Source: a virus. From it: a stretch of 64,000 nt of DNA. The translations under genes and the position numbers were made by a program. Under the pieces are notes generated by a model. It was not told the DNA's origin, did no database searches, and saw only the letters and a list, made by a program, of their open reading frames with translations. Every line of letters starts with the position of its first letter. Within the stretch, counting starts at the first letter, position 1. Positions 18,132-27,795 of this stretch are shown one piece after another. The stretch spans positions 1 through 64,000 of IMG/VR virus record IMGVR_UViG_3300031215_000012; one strand, written 5' to 3'.

Positions 18132-18493
18132 TCTGTGTCTAATGGTTTAGGTTCATCTAAGTTGCATATTTGAATATCTAATGCAACTTCTAATTTATCT
18201 GTGTAATTTTCAATAGTACCAATAAAGTTTTCTAAAATTACATTATCCAAAGTATCTGTGTAATAAAAAATACTATGATACTTTGGATTATGTAAATTTG
18301 ATATTGAATCGAATAATTTATTGAATAATTCACACTCCAGAACACTATTACTCTTAGATTCTCCGAAAAGAATATATTTTTCTTGTTGATTCAATAAATC
18401 AACATAAGATACAGATAGACTTCCAGGTTTCTTTTTAATAAAGTCCTTAAAAGTTGTGTGTTCCTTTGTGTGTATTATAAAAAAATTGTTCAT
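18059..18493 (-). CDS. hypothetical protein
   Basis: 144 aa (MNNFFIIHTKEHTTFKDF), mixed alpha/beta with acidic character and no recognised domain. Its start overlaps the stop of the 83-aa gene upstream (ATGA-type junction), and its end overlaps the next gene, so it belongs to a tightly packed operon leading into the hub cluster. Confidence 0.5.
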   Translation of the reverse strand: MNNFFIIHTKEHTTFKDFIKKKPGSLSVSYVDLLNQQEKYILFGESKSNSVLECELFNKLFDSISNLHNPKYHSIFYYTDTLDNVILENFIGTIENYTDKLEVALDIQICNLDEPKPLDTECLNQIVEIKNINQVNKESIQQIF

Positions 18494-18744
18494 TATAAAT
18501 CTTCTGGTGTAAATTCATCTTCGTTTTCAACTAATTCATTATCAAGTACTGCTGTTTCTGTATCATGTACAGTTACACCATTATTTTCTAATAATTCTTT
18601 TTGTAAAGCTTCATTTTGTTCTTTACCCATGTTTGCAATAGAAGTTTTCACTTCTAAATATTCGGCTTTACTCATTAAACCTTTTTCCCATTCTCTTTTG
18701 GCATTGTTTACAAACATTCGCCTTTGTTGTCTTGTTGTGTTCAT
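18493..18744 (-). CDS. small acidic hypothetical protein
   Basis: 83 aa. It has a basic N-terminus (MNTTRQQRRMF), a helical centre and a very acidic end (ENEDEFTPEDL). Stop and start overlap with the next gene. It could be a tail-assembly helper by position, but nothing specific is recognisable. Confidence 0.5.
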   Translation of the reverse strand: MNTTRQQRRMFVNNAKREWEKGLMSKAEYLEVKTSIANMGKEQNEALQKELLENNGVTVHDTETAVLDNELVENEDEFTPEDL

Positions 18745-18755
18745 ATTTATTTGTT

Positions 18756-19331
18756 TTAATCTACGTTATTTACTTCTGTTAATTCTTCGGTCTCTAATAT
18801 TGGTTGAGGGAATTTATGTAATAAATATTGCTCAATGCACCCTGTAATTACATCTTCTGTCAATTGTTGACGTACATAATCTTTTAGTGATTCAAATAGT
18901 TCATCACCATATAATTCTAAAAGCATTTTTATTTTTTTTTCTGAAATAAAATCGAAATCTATTTCAATGTTCAATTGCATTTTAGAATCTCTGTTTGCTT
19001 TGTCTAAAATATCAAACCCAAATGTATTTGTTGGTTTAGGTGTTTGAATAACCTCTGGTGTTAAATGTGCAGATTGATTAAATTCGGGTGGAATTTCTTT
19101 ACTTTCTTCTTTTTTTGATAAATGTTTAATAACATCTTCGGCTTGTGCAACTCCAATCAAAATCATCATTTCGTTGATTACATGACCATTAATTCTTCCA
19201 CCACCTTCAAAATTGACCCAAACAAATTCACCTTGAACATCAACATCTTTAATTATTTCTTGGGTTCCTTCCTTTTCACCTTTGATCCATTCAAGAATCA
19301 TCAAAGGTACTAGTTCATCAGGTTTCATCAT
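18756..19331 (-). CDS. hypothetical protein
   Basis: 191 aa. The N-terminal ~60 residues have beta character (IIKDVDVQGEFVWVNFEGGG), and there are acidic helices from 115 to 170. It heads the operon 19331 to 17307. The 89 bases upstream are extremely AT-rich with TATAATATATAATAG-like stretches, a plausible promoter zone. No family was recognised. Confidence 0.5.
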   Translation of the reverse strand: MMKPDELVPLMILEWIKGEKEGTQEIIKDVDVQGEFVWVNFEGGGRINGHVINEMMILIGVAQAEDVIKHLSKKEESKEIPPEFNQSAHLTPEVIQTPKPTNTFGFDILDKANRDSKMQLNIEIDFDFISEKKIKMLLELYGDELFESLKDYVRQQLTEDVITGCIEQYLLHKFPQPILETEELTEVNNVD

Positions 19332-19420
19332 GTTACTATAAATTTAAATGTATATTAATTAAATGATAAAAATATAAGAAATATTTTACTTATCATTATA
19401 TAATATATAATAGTACTAAA

Positions 19421-20014
19421 TTAATAGTTATTTGATATGTAGTCGTTTATATCTACCATAAAATTATCTTTCACTTGTTGTGTAAATGAACCAATAACTT
19501 CAATCGTTTCAAGATACCATTTAGCACTTTTCCAATCACCAGAAATTAAAGCCTGTTTCATATCTTTAGTTTTATAATCAATTTCAAATACTTCTTGTTC
19601 AGTTTTAGTACCTGATGATATATCATAAACTAATGATGCTCTTTTCAATCTATAATAGTTTGTACCATCAATAATCTTTTGGTTATAACTATCGTCTATT
19701 CTTTCTAATGTTTCATTAGGGAAATTCATTTTTTCTAATCTAATCTTATTTGAATAATCTAAATTTAAAAATTTATCATTTCCTAATTCGTCACTTTCTA
19801 TAATTGTAATTAATTTACTAATTACAGGTCCTCCTTTTACTATTTCACCATTCAATTCGATGGTTAATGTGTTATTTTTAACTAAATCAAATAAAGTAGT
19901 AAAATTATCTTCTTGTAAACAAGATATATTAACTAAATCTATTTTTTCATTATTAAAATCTTGGGTATCTATTGTTGTAACCCCTGGTTCTGTTTTATAA
20001 ATCGTATAGTTCAT
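19421..20014 (-). CDS. hypothetical protein following the collagen-like fiber
   Basis: 197 aa, beta-rich first half and helical second half (DMKQALISGDWKSAKWYLETIEV). It starts 20 bases after the fiber gene stop and is probably co-transcribed with it. Such positions often hold fiber chaperones or attachment proteins, but there is no sequence support for that here. Confidence 0.5.
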   Translation of the reverse strand: MNYTIYKTEPGVTTIDTQDFNNEKIDLVNISCLQEDNFTTLFDLVKNNTLTIELNGEIVKGGPVISKLITIIESDELGNDKFLNLDYSNKIRLEKMNFPNETLERIDDSYNQKIIDGTNYYRLKRASLVYDISSGTKTEQEVFEIDYKTKDMKQALISGDWKSAKWYLETIEVIGSFTQQVKDNFMVDINDYISNNY

Positions 20015-20034
20015 AATTATAATTTATTATTTTA

Positions 20035-23000
20035 TTATTTTATTACTTTTACAGTAAAGGTAGATGATGCTGCAATACTTATATATGATGTTACTCTATT
20101 AACAACTGTTACTGTATTATTAGATGCACAATATGCTATTGCATTATATTCAGACCCTGCAACATCTAAATTACTACAAACATCTTCATCTGGTTGTACT
20201 ATACAGAAATCTCCAACTACTGCTCCTGTTACAGTAACAGAATAAGCATAATCCGTGTTTCCAGACCAAGAAACTTCTACAATTGTTTTGTCAGCAGATA
20301 ATATTGTTGATCCACCAGATCCTGTAGCACCTTGTGGTCCTGTAGCGCCTTGTGGTCCTGTAGCACCAACACCTAAATCAGTTCTATATTTTATTTCACC
20401 TGAAATTGCATCAATTACAGCAACTCTTGTATCACCTGTTGCACCTGCAACAGCTCCTTGTGTGAAGTATTTACCAGTAACTATCATATTAACATTATAT
20501 GTTGCACCATATACATTTACGTATGGTATTCCATCAGCGGCAACATTTAAGTCTAATGTAAGTATTTCTTCAAATGCACTACCATCTAATCTAGCAGAAA
20601 CAAGACTAGTACTATTATCATACATATTAATTGAATTAATTTCTTGTGATGAACTATTTGTTCTTCTCAATTCAATTAATGGGTCTGCAATTGATAAATA
20701 TCCAGACAATAAAGTATTGTTTGTAGGATCTGTGAAATACTTTCGTAATAGTACAGTACCAGGTGATAATTGAACATCTGCAACTGTTGTTGCGGTTGTT
20801 CCACCTGTATCATGATATAATGATTTCATTGATAATGTTGCCCCTGACCCTGATAGTTCAGTACCAAAATTTATTGCCGGTTTTGACTGTAAATTAAATG
20901 CATTTGGTGATAATAGAAGGTTACTTAAAGTATTATCATCAATATAGTTTTCTAACTCAATTATAGAATTAGAAACTTGTATTTTTCTATAAGAATCATC
21001 AGAAATAGTAGTATTTGTCCATCTAGCATCATTTGTTGAATTAAACCATTCTGCTGTATTAGAACTATCTTCATTTACTATTCTACTTCTATTATATGCA
21101 AAATTCCATAGTTGAATCACAGAACCAACTTTAGATTCACCTCTGTTGATGAAATATCCATTTCCACCAGACCCTCCTATTTCATATCCTGATTTAAAAA
21201 ATCCGTCTATTCCTGTTGCTCCACCTAAAAAATGAACATCGTTCACTCCAGTTACTCCATAATCTTGAACAACTATTTTAGAAATTCCAGAATCTTGAGA
21301 GGCACTAACATCTGCAACTTCTTGTAAATTTTGATTCCCTGATGCACCTATTTCACCTTGTGGTCCTGTTGCACCTTGTGGTCCTGTTGCACCTTGTGGT
21401 CCTGCAACGGTTGAATCTGCTCCTGTTACACCTTGTACTCCTTGAATACCTTGTGCTCCTGTTACACCTTGTGCTCCTGTTGGACCTTGTGCTCCTGTTG
21501 GACCTGTTACACCTTGAACACCTTGTACTCCTTGAATACCTTGTGCTCCTGTTACACCTTGTGCTCCTGTTGGACCTGTTACACCTTGTGCTCCTGTTAC
21601 ACCTTGAACACCTTGAATACCTTGTGCTCCTGTTGGACCTGTTACACCTTGTACTCCTTGAACACCTTGTGCTCCTGTTACACCTTGTACTCCTTGAACA
21701 CCTTGTGCTCCTGTTGGACCTGTTGCTCCTTTATCTCCTGTTAATCCAGTTGCCCCAATAGGCCCTTGTATATTTGAATCTGCTCCTGTTGCTCCTGTTG
21801 CCCCATCAGTTCCTGTTGGACCTGTTGCCCCTGTTGCCCCTGTTGCCCCTGTTGGACCTGTTGGACCTGTTGCCCCTCTTTGTGCAATGGCAATTGGTGT
21901 TCCAAATTTTGCTGGAGTACCTGTACTATCATAAGAACATCTAAATGTTACGTTTGAAATATCATCTGATATTGCATTAACTTCTATATAAATTCTATCA
22001 CTATCAATAATATCAACATCGTTACCAATAATAATTTGAGCAGTTATTGTTTGTATAACTGTTGTACTTGTAATGGTTATACTATCAGTATTTGCAACCG
22101 GTGTTTTTAATCCTGTTGCACCTAATATTCCAATTTCAACATTAAAAACTGCTCTATCATTGTTTATATTAATTTTACCATATAATGTAACATCAATTAC
22201 ACCAGAAGGTAAAACTGTAAGGTTTAATTCTCCAAAATCAAAAACATTTGCCCATTCACCTACAAATACTGGACTTGTTCCACTATTTGCAACTACATCA
22301 ATTTCTGTTGCAACTCCAGATGTTGGGTAATCTCTATCTATATCTTCAAATCCAGTTGCACCAACGACAGTTGTAGATTTTAAATAATTTAAACTTAATG
22401 CTGCAATCGGACCTGTTGCTCCTGTTGGACCTGTTGTCCCTGTTGGACCTGTAATACTTATACCAATTGGTCCTTGTAATCCTGTTGCTCCTGTTGCTCC
22501 ATCTGTTCCTGCTTGTCCAACTGGTCCTTGTGGTCCTTGTTGTCCTGTTGCTCCTGTTAATCCTGGCAATCCCTCAGCCCCTGTTGGTCCTGTTGGTCCC
22601 ACTGGTCCTCCAGATGGTCCTGTAACACCAGATTCTCCTGTTGCTCCTGTAATCCCTGTTGCTCCAGATTCTCCTGTTGCTCCTGTAATCCCTGTTGCTC
22701 CTGTTTCTCCTGGGATAGTAGTTCCCATAATAATCCAATTATTGGCTGCTGATGTAGTTGCTGCTGAAGATTCATAAACCGGTGGTTTAATTGCAATAAT
22801 TCCAGAATATTTAGTATAAGAAAGAACTTCTGAAATTTGATATTCAGAAGGATTTGAGGCTTTTGCGATATGGATATAAGAACCAACAACAAATGCTGTT
22901 GCATACCCATCTATTACCACATTTGGTCTTAAAGTAAAAGTAATATTACCTGTATTCTTTAGTGCAAATGCTGATGTGCTTGTTCCATATAAACCTTCTC

Positions 23001-23565
23001 CATCTCCTGTTGCCCCTTGTACACCTTGCACACCTTGTAACCCTTGTGGACCTGTTGCCCCTGTTGGTCCCACTACTGATGAATCTGCACCAGTAGCACC
23101 TGTAACACCAAATCCTGTTGCACCTGTAGCACCGATTGGTCCCGGAACAGTAGACGCTGGTCCTGAATTTCCTGTATCACCTTTTACTCCTGTTGGTCCT
23201 GTTATCCCTTGAATACCTTGAATACCTTGAATACCTTGAATACCTTGAATACCTTGAATACCTTGAATACCTGTTGGTCCTTGAATACCTGTTGGTCCTG
23301 TTGGGCCTTGAATTCCGGGTACACTTGAACCACCAGCTCCAATTTTTGTCCATTGGTTTGCATCAAAAGTTAATGATTGAACATCATTTTTTGCTTTATA
23401 GAAATATAGTCCGGCAGTTGCACCAAAACTTGTATCATTATACAATACAACCATATCTTGTTTGTATTCATAATTCGCTCTCCATTCTTCTGCATATCTA
23501 AAGTTATCATCTAATTGATTGTGATTTAGTGGTGAATTTTGTTCTCCTCTATAATTTATGCTCAT
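20035..23565 (-). CDS. collagen-like tail fiber protein
   Basis: 1176 aa. The N-terminal ~80 residues ([19 protein letters not shown]) form the attachment part. Three blocks of Gly-X-Y triplets follow, rich in GATGPTG and GIQG/GVQG units, at about 87-190, 285-400 and 570-750, separated by beta-rich globular segments; a short GATGPQ block recurs near 1100 before the C-terminal ~70-residue domain. Collagen-like triplets form trimeric rods in phage fibers. At 22.0-23.3 kb and 21.4-21.9 kb the DNA is highly repetitive, so the number of triplets can vary by recombination. It is the likely receptor-binding fiber or a long tail/head fiber. Confidence 0.8.
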   Translation of the reverse strand: MSINYRGEQNSPLNHNQLDDNFRYAEEWRANYEYKQDMVVLYNDTSFGATAGLYFYKAKNDVQSLTFDANQWTKIGAGGSSVPGIQGPTGPTGIQGPTGIQGIQGIQGIQGIQGIQGIQGITGPTGVKGDTGNSGPASTVPGPIGATGATGFGVTGATGADSSVVGPTGATGPQGLQGVQGVQGATGDGEGLYGTSTSAFALKNTGNITFTLRPNVVIDGYATAFVVGSYIHIAKASNPSEYQISEVLSYTKYSGIIAIKPPVYESSAATTSAANNWIIMGTTIPGETGATGITGATGESGATGITGATGESGVTGPSGGPVGPTGPTGAEGLPGLTGATGQQGPQGPVGQAGTDGATGATGLQGPIGISITGPTGTTGPTGATGPIAALSLNYLKSTTVVGATGFEDIDRDYPTSGVATEIDVVANSGTSPVFVGEWANVFDFGELNLTVLPSGVIDVTLYGKININNDRAVFNVEIGILGATGLKTPVANTDSITITSTTVIQTITAQIIIGNDVDIIDSDRIYIEVNAISDDISNVTFRCSYDSTGTPAKFGTPIAIAQRGATGPTGPTGATGATGATGPTGTDGATGATGADSNIQGPIGATGLTGDKGATGPTGAQGVQGVQGVTGAQGVQGVQGVTGPTGAQGIQGVQGVTGAQGVTGPTGAQGVTGAQGIQGVQGVQGVTGPTGAQGPTGAQGVTGAQGIQGVQGVTGADSTVAGPQGATGPQGATGPQGEIGASGNQNLQEVADVSASQDSGISKIVVQDYGVTGVNDVHFLGGATGIDGFFKSGYEIGGSGGNGYFINRGESKVGSVIQLWNFAYNRSRIVNEDSSNTAEWFNSTNDARWTNTTISDDSYRKIQVSNSIIELENYIDDNTLSNLLLSPNAFNLQSKPAINFGTELSGSGATLSMKSLYHDTGGTTATTVADVQLSPGTVLLRKYFTDPTNNTLLSGYLSIADPLIELRRTNSSSQEINSINMYDNSTSLVSARLDGSAFEEILTLDLNVAADGIPYVNVYGATYNVNMIVTGKYFTQGAVAGATGDTRVAVIDAISGEIKYRTDLGVGATGPQGATGPQGATGSGGSTILSADKTIVEVSWSGNTDYAYSVTVTGAVVGDFCIVQPDEDVCSNLDVAGSEYNAIAYCASNNTVTVVNRVTSYISIAASSTFTVKVIK

Positions 23566-23665
23566 TTTGGTTATTTATTTTTATACTTAAAAGTATATCC
23601 TTTGGATTTTTTTATTTTAGCGTTAAGACAAAATCCAATTGACGTTGTATTAATATTTAATTGTA

Positions 23666-24193
23666 TCAAAAATCGTTTTCGATTGAATCTTTTATTCTTG
23701 GAATGTTATCCACATAATTTGGGTCAACATAACAAGCGTCAACATACGAACTAAGTCTTGTGTTCGCTAAATCAATATTTCTTTCTAAATTTGATATTAG
23801 AGATTCCTTCAAGTACTCTTTGTATTTACTTTTATCAAATTCATAAAAATCATTTCTACTATAATCGAAATTAGTTTTGTTTCTAATCTTTGGATTTTTA
23901 CTTGTAATGTTATAGTAAAAAAATTCAGATGCATAGTTAACTACTGTGTTTTCGAACTTAATATTTTCAATAAAACAATAATCCCCAACCGCACAATATC
24001 GAGTTGGTCTGAAATCGTCCAGATTTACTTTATTTTGTTGGTAAAATTCATCTAATGTTTTGTAACTTTTAAAGTATGATCCATTACGTTGTTTTTTAAC
24101 CATTTTAAGGTTAATATTTTTTGCAATAAATCCATCGGTTTCTAAACCTTTAAGGAAATTGTAGATATTCTCTACTAATGTTATATCTAGCAC
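23666..24193 (-). CDS. hypothetical protein with GTG start
   Basis: 175 aa. The frame starts with GTG at 24193, 15 bases after a TTAAATA element; the first in-frame ATG would remove 30 residues. It is rich in Asn, Asp, Tyr and Lys with scattered Cys (RYCAVGDYCFIEN). It is followed by about 100 bases with no gene and then the fiber. No recognised domain. Confidence 0.5.
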   Translation of the reverse strand: MLDITLVENIYNFLKGLETDGFIAKNINLKMVKKQRNGSYFKSYKTLDEFYQQNKVNLDDFRPTRYCAVGDYCFIENIKFENTVVNYASEFFYYNITSKNPKIRNKTNFDYSRNDFYEFDKSKYKEYLKESLISNLERNIDLANTRLSSYVDACYVDPNYVDNIPRIKDSIENDF

Positions 24194-24226
24194 ACGATTT
24201 CTTTTTTATTATTTAATCAAACGAAA

Positions 24227-24254
24227 AAACCCTATCAAATTAATGATAGGGTTT
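24227..24254 (-). terminator. rho-independent terminator
   Basis: Perfect inverted repeat AAACCCTATCA / TGATAGGGTTT with loop AATTAA, followed on the minus strand by TTTTTT. It ends the glycosyltransferase transcript. The same core recurs at 29518-29548 and in altered form at 61784-61815. Confidence 0.85.
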
Positions 24255-24278
24255 AATTGTGCATACAAGGTGTGTAAT

Positions 24279-24485
24279 TTATTCTATTTGTTGTAAAAAT
24301 AATATTTCTAATTCATTATGAGATTCTTCGTCTAACATTATATATGCGGATTCCTCAGATTTTACCAACCAAGTATTTTTATCATTACCTTCAACATCTT
24401 TTTCATTTATTCTAAGAAATTCTTGTTCATCGTGAAACAATGTATATCTTGTTAAATGTTCTACTTTTTTTATTATCATAACCAA
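24279..24485 (-). CDS. small hypothetical protein after glycosyltransferase
   Basis: 68 aa, acidic (RINEKDVEGNDKNTWLVKSEE), ending just before a terminator. It overlaps the end of the glycosyltransferase gene by 10 bases, so it is coupled to it. No domain recognised. Confidence 0.45.
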   Translation of the reverse strand: MVMIIKKVEHLTRYTLFHDEQEFLRINEKDVEGNDKNTWLVKSEESAYIMLDEESHNELEILFLQQIE

Positions 24486-25162
24486 TTTAGTTTTTGTTTA
24501 AGTTCTCTAATTTTTTTTATATCTAATTTATAAGAATTGTTTAATATATTTTGTTTGTGTCTATTTCCAGATATATTAGAATCGTGGAAAATATAAATAT
24601 ATAATTCTGGTTCAAATTGAGTTTTGTAATTATAATCTGATATTAATGTCAGCAAAACTGGAGTATCTTCTCCTTTATTAAGGTTTTTATATCTTGGCAT
24701 AATTTCCCTTTTTACAAATAGAGAACCTTCCCATCCTTCTAATCTTTCGTAAGATAATTTTATTTCTTGATATTTATCTGAAAATATAATTAAACTTCTT
24801 AATGCAGTTGCTTCGAGATCATATTCAAGACAATAGTTAAGTTGACTTTCAATTCTATTTTCTGCAAAATAATCATCGTCATCCCAAATACAAATCCAAT
24901 CCCCTGTTGCGTTCATAATAGCATAGTTTCTAATCGCACCCAAATACATACCGTCATCTTCTATAAACTTAAAGATTTTAATATTATTTTCGTCTAATCT
25001 TTCTTTTTGTGCTTTTAAATACTTTTCTGTGTGAGTATCTGTATTATAATAAACAATGATTAGTTCTTTGTTTTCGTGTGTTTGTGCAATAAAGTAATTA
25101 ATACATTTAACTAAATGTTCTACTCTATTCTTAGTTATTGTAATACATGATATTTTATTCAT
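24476..25162 (-). CDS. glycosyltransferase family 2 (GT-A fold)
   Basis: 228 aa. A typical GT2 N-terminus (ISCITITKNRVEHLVKCINYF) is followed by the acidic metal/nucleotide-sugar motif WDDDDYF at about 93-99. The acceptor region is less conserved. It would transfer a sugar from a nucleotide donor. It overlaps the GT32-like gene upstream by 8 bases; the two probably act in one pathway modifying the virion, phage DNA or host surface glycans. Lack of a membrane segment suggests a cytoplasmic enzyme. Confidence 0.8.
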   Translation of the reverse strand: MNKISCITITKNRVEHLVKCINYFIAQTHENKELIIVYYNTDTHTEKYLKAQKERLDENNIKIFKFIEDDGMYLGAIRNYAIMNATGDWICIWDDDDYFAENRIESQLNYCLEYDLEATALRSLIIFSDKYQEIKLSYERLEGWEGSLFVKREIMPRYKNLNKGEDTPVLLTLISDYNYKTQFEPELYIYIFHDSNISGNRHKQNILNNSYKLDIKKIRELKQKLNWL

Positions 25163-25856
25163 TCTTAAAAAATTTACTGTTGTATGAATCTAATTCAATA
25201 TTGTTTGTTTTTTTATAATTGTTCCAATAATGAATACCTATTGAATTTTTTGTTGATACTAATTGATTTATTCTTTTTTTATCCCAAGGATAATATGGAC
25301 ACATTTCACTAAAGGATAATAATCGCAATCTATCACTACTTTTATATGAACCATCTGATATTTTTTGTATGGAGAATTTACCAAATATTTTTTCTGCTGT
25401 TTTACCCCACCATTGTGGTGGAACCCAACTATCAATATCTAAATCATCTTTCTTGTTGTAATTATTATATACATCTAATAGACTTTTTATAAATCTACTT
25501 CGTGGTATAGTACCTATAAAAAAACTACTAATATAATAATCTGTTTCTTTAGGTAATATTAATTCAAACGAATTCCATTCTTTAGGAATTGGTTTAATTA
25601 GTTCAACATCTGTGTCTATATAAATCCCACCTTCTTTATAAAGAACACAAAGTCTAATATAATCAGCAACTGCCCAATATAACTTCTTTTCCATACAAAC
25701 TTCTAAGAAATCATTAGTGGGTACATCCTTTTCTGACCAAAATTTAACTTTATAGTCTTTATTGTTTTTTTCGGTAGTTTCCTTCCATTGTTTTTCTATT
25801 TCTGGTATTGTGTCATATTCACCAACCCAAATATAATGTAATTTCTTTGGAATCAT
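25155..25856 (-). CDS. glycosyltransferase with DXD motif (GT32/OCH1-like)
   Basis: 233 aa. It starts with IPKKLHYIWVG, the hallmark of GT32-type enzymes, and has the AVADYIRLCVLYKEGGIYIDTDVE block with D81-x-D83 as the metal-binding DXD. Near the end the motif IGIHYWNNY resembles the family's C-terminal H-x-W. It probably adds a hexose. It is the first gene of a two-enzyme operon. Confidence 0.85.
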   Translation of the reverse strand: MIPKKLHYIWVGEYDTIPEIEKQWKETTEKNNKDYKVKFWSEKDVPTNDFLEVCMEKKLYWAVADYIRLCVLYKEGGIYIDTDVELIKPIPKEWNSFELILPKETDYYISSFFIGTIPRSRFIKSLLDVYNNYNKKDDLDIDSWVPPQWWGKTAEKIFGKFSIQKISDGSYKSSDRLRLLSFSEMCPYYPWDKKRINQLVSTKNSIGIHYWNNYKKTNNIELDSYNSKFFKNE

Positions 25857-25915
25857 TAAAATAAGTTTTTCGTAATGACTGTTTATTATTAAATGTAAAA
25901 AAATGTTGATATATT

Positions 25916-26227
25916 TTAAACGAATGGGTTATTGTGACTAACTAAAGTTTTAAACATAGTTTCATATACACCAATTTTATTATCTATTGCAGTATAAATA
26001 TCATCTGGTAGTTCGAACCACTCACCATGTACTCTATAATCTTTATAATATTGATGTAAATTTCTTTCTACTTTAGATGCGTGTTCAACTTCCCTTTCAT
26101 ATAAAAGAGTGAGTTTAGAACTGGACCCAGTTTGTAATTGTTTAACCCTCTTTGTTGCATTTTTACTGATGCCAATTTTAATATGGTCGTTGTCTTCGTT
26201 AAGTATCAAATAAATGCTTCGTGTCAT
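25916..26227 (-). CDS. T5orf172/MUG113-type GIY-YIG family protein
   Basis: 103 aa. The fold signature IYLILNEDNDHIKIGIS, then a conserved Arg in NATKRVKQLQTG, then EHASKVERNLHQYY and GEWFELP matches the T5orf172/MUG113 branch of the GIY-YIG superfamily. These are small nuclease-like proteins of uncertain role in phages. TTAAATA lies 5 bases before ATG 26227. It follows a terminator, so it is independently transcribed. Confidence 0.75.
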   Translation of the reverse strand: MTRSIYLILNEDNDHIKIGISKNATKRVKQLQTGSSSKLTLLYEREVEHASKVERNLHQYYKDYRVHGEWFELPDDIYTAIDNKIGVYETMFKTLVSHNNPFV

Positions 26228-26302
26228 GAATTTATTTAATGCCCTAAAAAAAGTCTATTCAGAAACTAGTTTTTGTTTTCGCTTTTACTTCTTTTTGAGC
26301 AA

Positions 26303-26340
26303 AAAGTAAGGGGAAATAGTAGCGATACATTTCCCCTTTA
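26303..26340 (-). terminator. terminator hairpin
   Basis: GGGGAAAT (26310-26317) pairs with ATTTCCCC (26329-26336) around an 11-base loop. On the minus strand it is followed by TTACTTTTT. The 50 bases on its 3'-UTR side also contain a small TGGT-TTCG-ACCA hairpin. It ends the transcript of the 218-aa capsid-targeted gene. Confidence 0.7.
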
Positions 26341-26388
26341 AACATGGTCGAAACCACACCGGTCCTAAAAATCGGTTTGTATTAAATA

Positions 26389-27045
26389 TTATTTTACTTT
26401 TGTGAATTTTTCAGGTCTTCCTGCCCATGTCATTAGACCATTCTTTTTATCTTGCCATTCAATATGGATCATATCAAATGATGGCCTTCTTTTACCACCA
26501 ATAAACATTCCAGGAATGTCTTTATGTATTTCTGTAACTTTTGCTTCTTGTCTTTTAGTGACATCTGCAGTTACTTTATCACCAACTTTAAAATCATCAA
26601 CTTTTGATTCGTTTAGGTTTTCTTTAAGTTTTGCTAATTTTTTCTTAGCTTCCTCTATATCACCTTGAATCAATTTCTTTCTTTTAGGGTTTTCTTCATG
26701 ACTTAAATCATTATTAAGGTCAATAATATATTGTGACATATTATTCATATCTCTTTGTTTTCCTTCGTTTACGGATTCTTCTAAACCTGCAATTCTAACA
26801 TTAACCTCGGAATCTTTCCAATATTTCCAATGTTTACCTTTAGGAGTTTTCTTATCGAACTTATCAACTAAGTCATCAATTCCAGTTGAATAAGAATTAC
26901 CTACTATCATAAGTTTTTTCAATTCATCAACAGAAACCTCTTTAACTTCTTTTTTGTTCTTGTCTAAGATAGTAAATTTTTTACCATCAGAAGATTTGAT
27001 ATAATGATCCATACCTTCATTTAAAAATTCGTTTAGTCCTTTCAT
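26389..27045 (-). CDS. capsid-targeted protein, MKGLNEFLNE leader
   Basis: 218 aa, starting MKGLNEFLNEG. In T4 the leader MKTYQEFIAEA routes internal proteins into the prohead and is removed by protease gp21, which cuts after L/I-x-E; here the cut would fall after FLNE before G11. The mature part has two possible KOW/SH3-like stretches (KKFTILDKNKKEVKEVS at about 20-38 and VGDKVTADVTKRQ at about 150) linked by a charged helix. Function of the mature part is unknown; packaging and injection with DNA is inferred from the leader. Confidence 0.7.
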   Translation of the reverse strand: MKGLNEFLNEGMDHYIKSSDGKKFTILDKNKKEVKEVSVDELKKLMIVGNSYSTGIDDLVDKFDKKTPKGKHWKYWKDSEVNVRIAGLEESVNEGKQRDMNNMSQYIIDLNNDLSHEENPKRKKLIQGDIEEAKKKLAKLKENLNESKVDDFKVGDKVTADVTKRQEAKVTEIHKDIPGMFIGGKRRPSFDMIHIEWQDKKNGLMTWAGRPEKFTKVK

Positions 27046-27067
27046 TTGTATATATTTCTTTTCTTAT

Positions 27068-27346
27068 TTAACCTTCTAAATTGTGATATATTTCTTCTAA
27101 TGATGTTTTTTCCGTGATTAAATCAGATGATTTATTCCATTTAATACCTCTTTCGTTGAGAACCCCAACAAATCCACTACAAACTTTATTTGGATTGCTA
27201 TGACAAGCCCAAACTTTACCTGTTTCTTGTTGCCATTTCAACATATTACTATATGACGGTAAACAACCATACGAATCTACCAGTTCTCCCTCTTCTGTGT
27301 GAGGATGAATGGGACAACTTTTGCATTGACCTTTGTAATTACACAT
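27068..27346 (-). CDS. small cysteine-rich protein
   Basis: 92 aa with about eight Cys, including MCNYKGQCKSCPIHPH at the N-terminus and a further WACHSNPNKVCSGF segment. The spacing suggests a metal-binding (zinc or iron-sulfur) site, though the arrangement fits no family I can name. It starts one base after the stop of the 87-aa gene and shares its promoter. Confidence 0.6.
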   Translation of the reverse strand: MCNYKGQCKSCPIHPHTEEGELVDSYGCLPSYSNMLKWQQETGKVWACHSNPNKVCSGFVGVLNERGIKWNKSSDLITEKTSLEEIYHNLEG

Positions 27347-27347
27347 A

Positions 27348-27611
27348 TTATTTGATTATTTGGTTATACATATCTGCTGCTATATTAGCAATTTCACTCT
27401 TAAATGCTACTTTTATATCTTTTGGTAGATGTCCAGCATATTTTTCAACAACTGAGTGTGCCCTTAATCCCATAATCATACCATTGGCATTTTCTTTGGA
27501 ATCATGTAAACTTACAGCCACATAACCGGATTTTATCAGTTTATTGACATTAGATTTGACGACTTTTATTGCAGTGAACTCTCCGTTCTTTGATATTACA
27601 CAATATTTCAT
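27348..27611 (-). CDS. small hypothetical protein behind an early promoter
   Basis: 87 aa, basic alpha/beta protein (MKYCVISKNGEFTAIKVV). It is the first gene behind the promoter at 27660-27690. No domain recognised. Confidence 0.5.
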   Translation of the reverse strand: MKYCVISKNGEFTAIKVVKSNVNKLIKSGYVAVSLHDSKENANGMIMGLRAHSVVEKYAGHLPKDIKVAFKSEIANIAADMYNQIIK

Positions 27612-27659
27612 AGTAGTAATTTAAGTTAAACGTGGTAAGGTTTATCCCCACCGACAACA

Positions 27660-27690
27660 CTAAGATAAACAATAAAACCGATAAATCAAA
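27660..27690 (-). promoter_or_regulatory. Bacteroidetes-type promoter (phage early class)
   Basis: On the minus strand TTTG (27687-27690), 19 bases, then TATCTTAG (27660-27667), followed by a conserved leader TGTTGTCGGTGGGGAT. The -33 TTTG lies inside the loop of the terminator at 27673-27704, so termination and re-initiation are combined in one element. Similar sites occur at 29465, 43999, 45428 and 58754. Confidence 0.65.
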
Positions 27691-27704
27691 GAAATATCGG
27701 TTTT
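27673..27704 (-). terminator. terminator overlapping a promoter
   Basis: AAAACCGATA (27673-27682) pairs with TATCGGTTTT (27695-27704), followed by T-rich sequence on the minus strand. It ends the transcript of the 81-aa capsid-targeted gene and contains the -33 element of the next promoter. Confidence 0.75.
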
Positions 27705-27708
27705 ATTT

Positions 27709-27795
27709 TCAAACTATTTTAAGTATTATGACTTTTTCAAGTTCTTGATACTTTGCTTTGTCCACTTTTACACTTTCACTTGAACCATCATTCAA
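27709..27795 (-). pseudogene. fragment resembling the end of a capsid-targeting leader plus short tail
   Basis: Directly after the TAA of the 81-aa gene, in the same frame, a TTG-started frame encodes NDGSSESVKVDKAKYQELEK and eight further residues. LNDG is similar to the LNEG at the end of the capsid-targeting leaders. It may be a remnant of a fused or neighbouring gene, or a short TTG-started peptide. Weak evidence. Confidence 0.25.

Noticed and set aside
21342-21761. Leu- or Cys-rich plus-strand ORFs opposite the fiber gene
   Set aside because: They are antisense readings of the Gly-X-Y repeats; their composition is an artefact of the repeat codons.
21420-23290. CRISPR-like regular repeats
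   Set aside because: The repeats are in frame, encode collagen triplets, and have no unique spacers of constant length.
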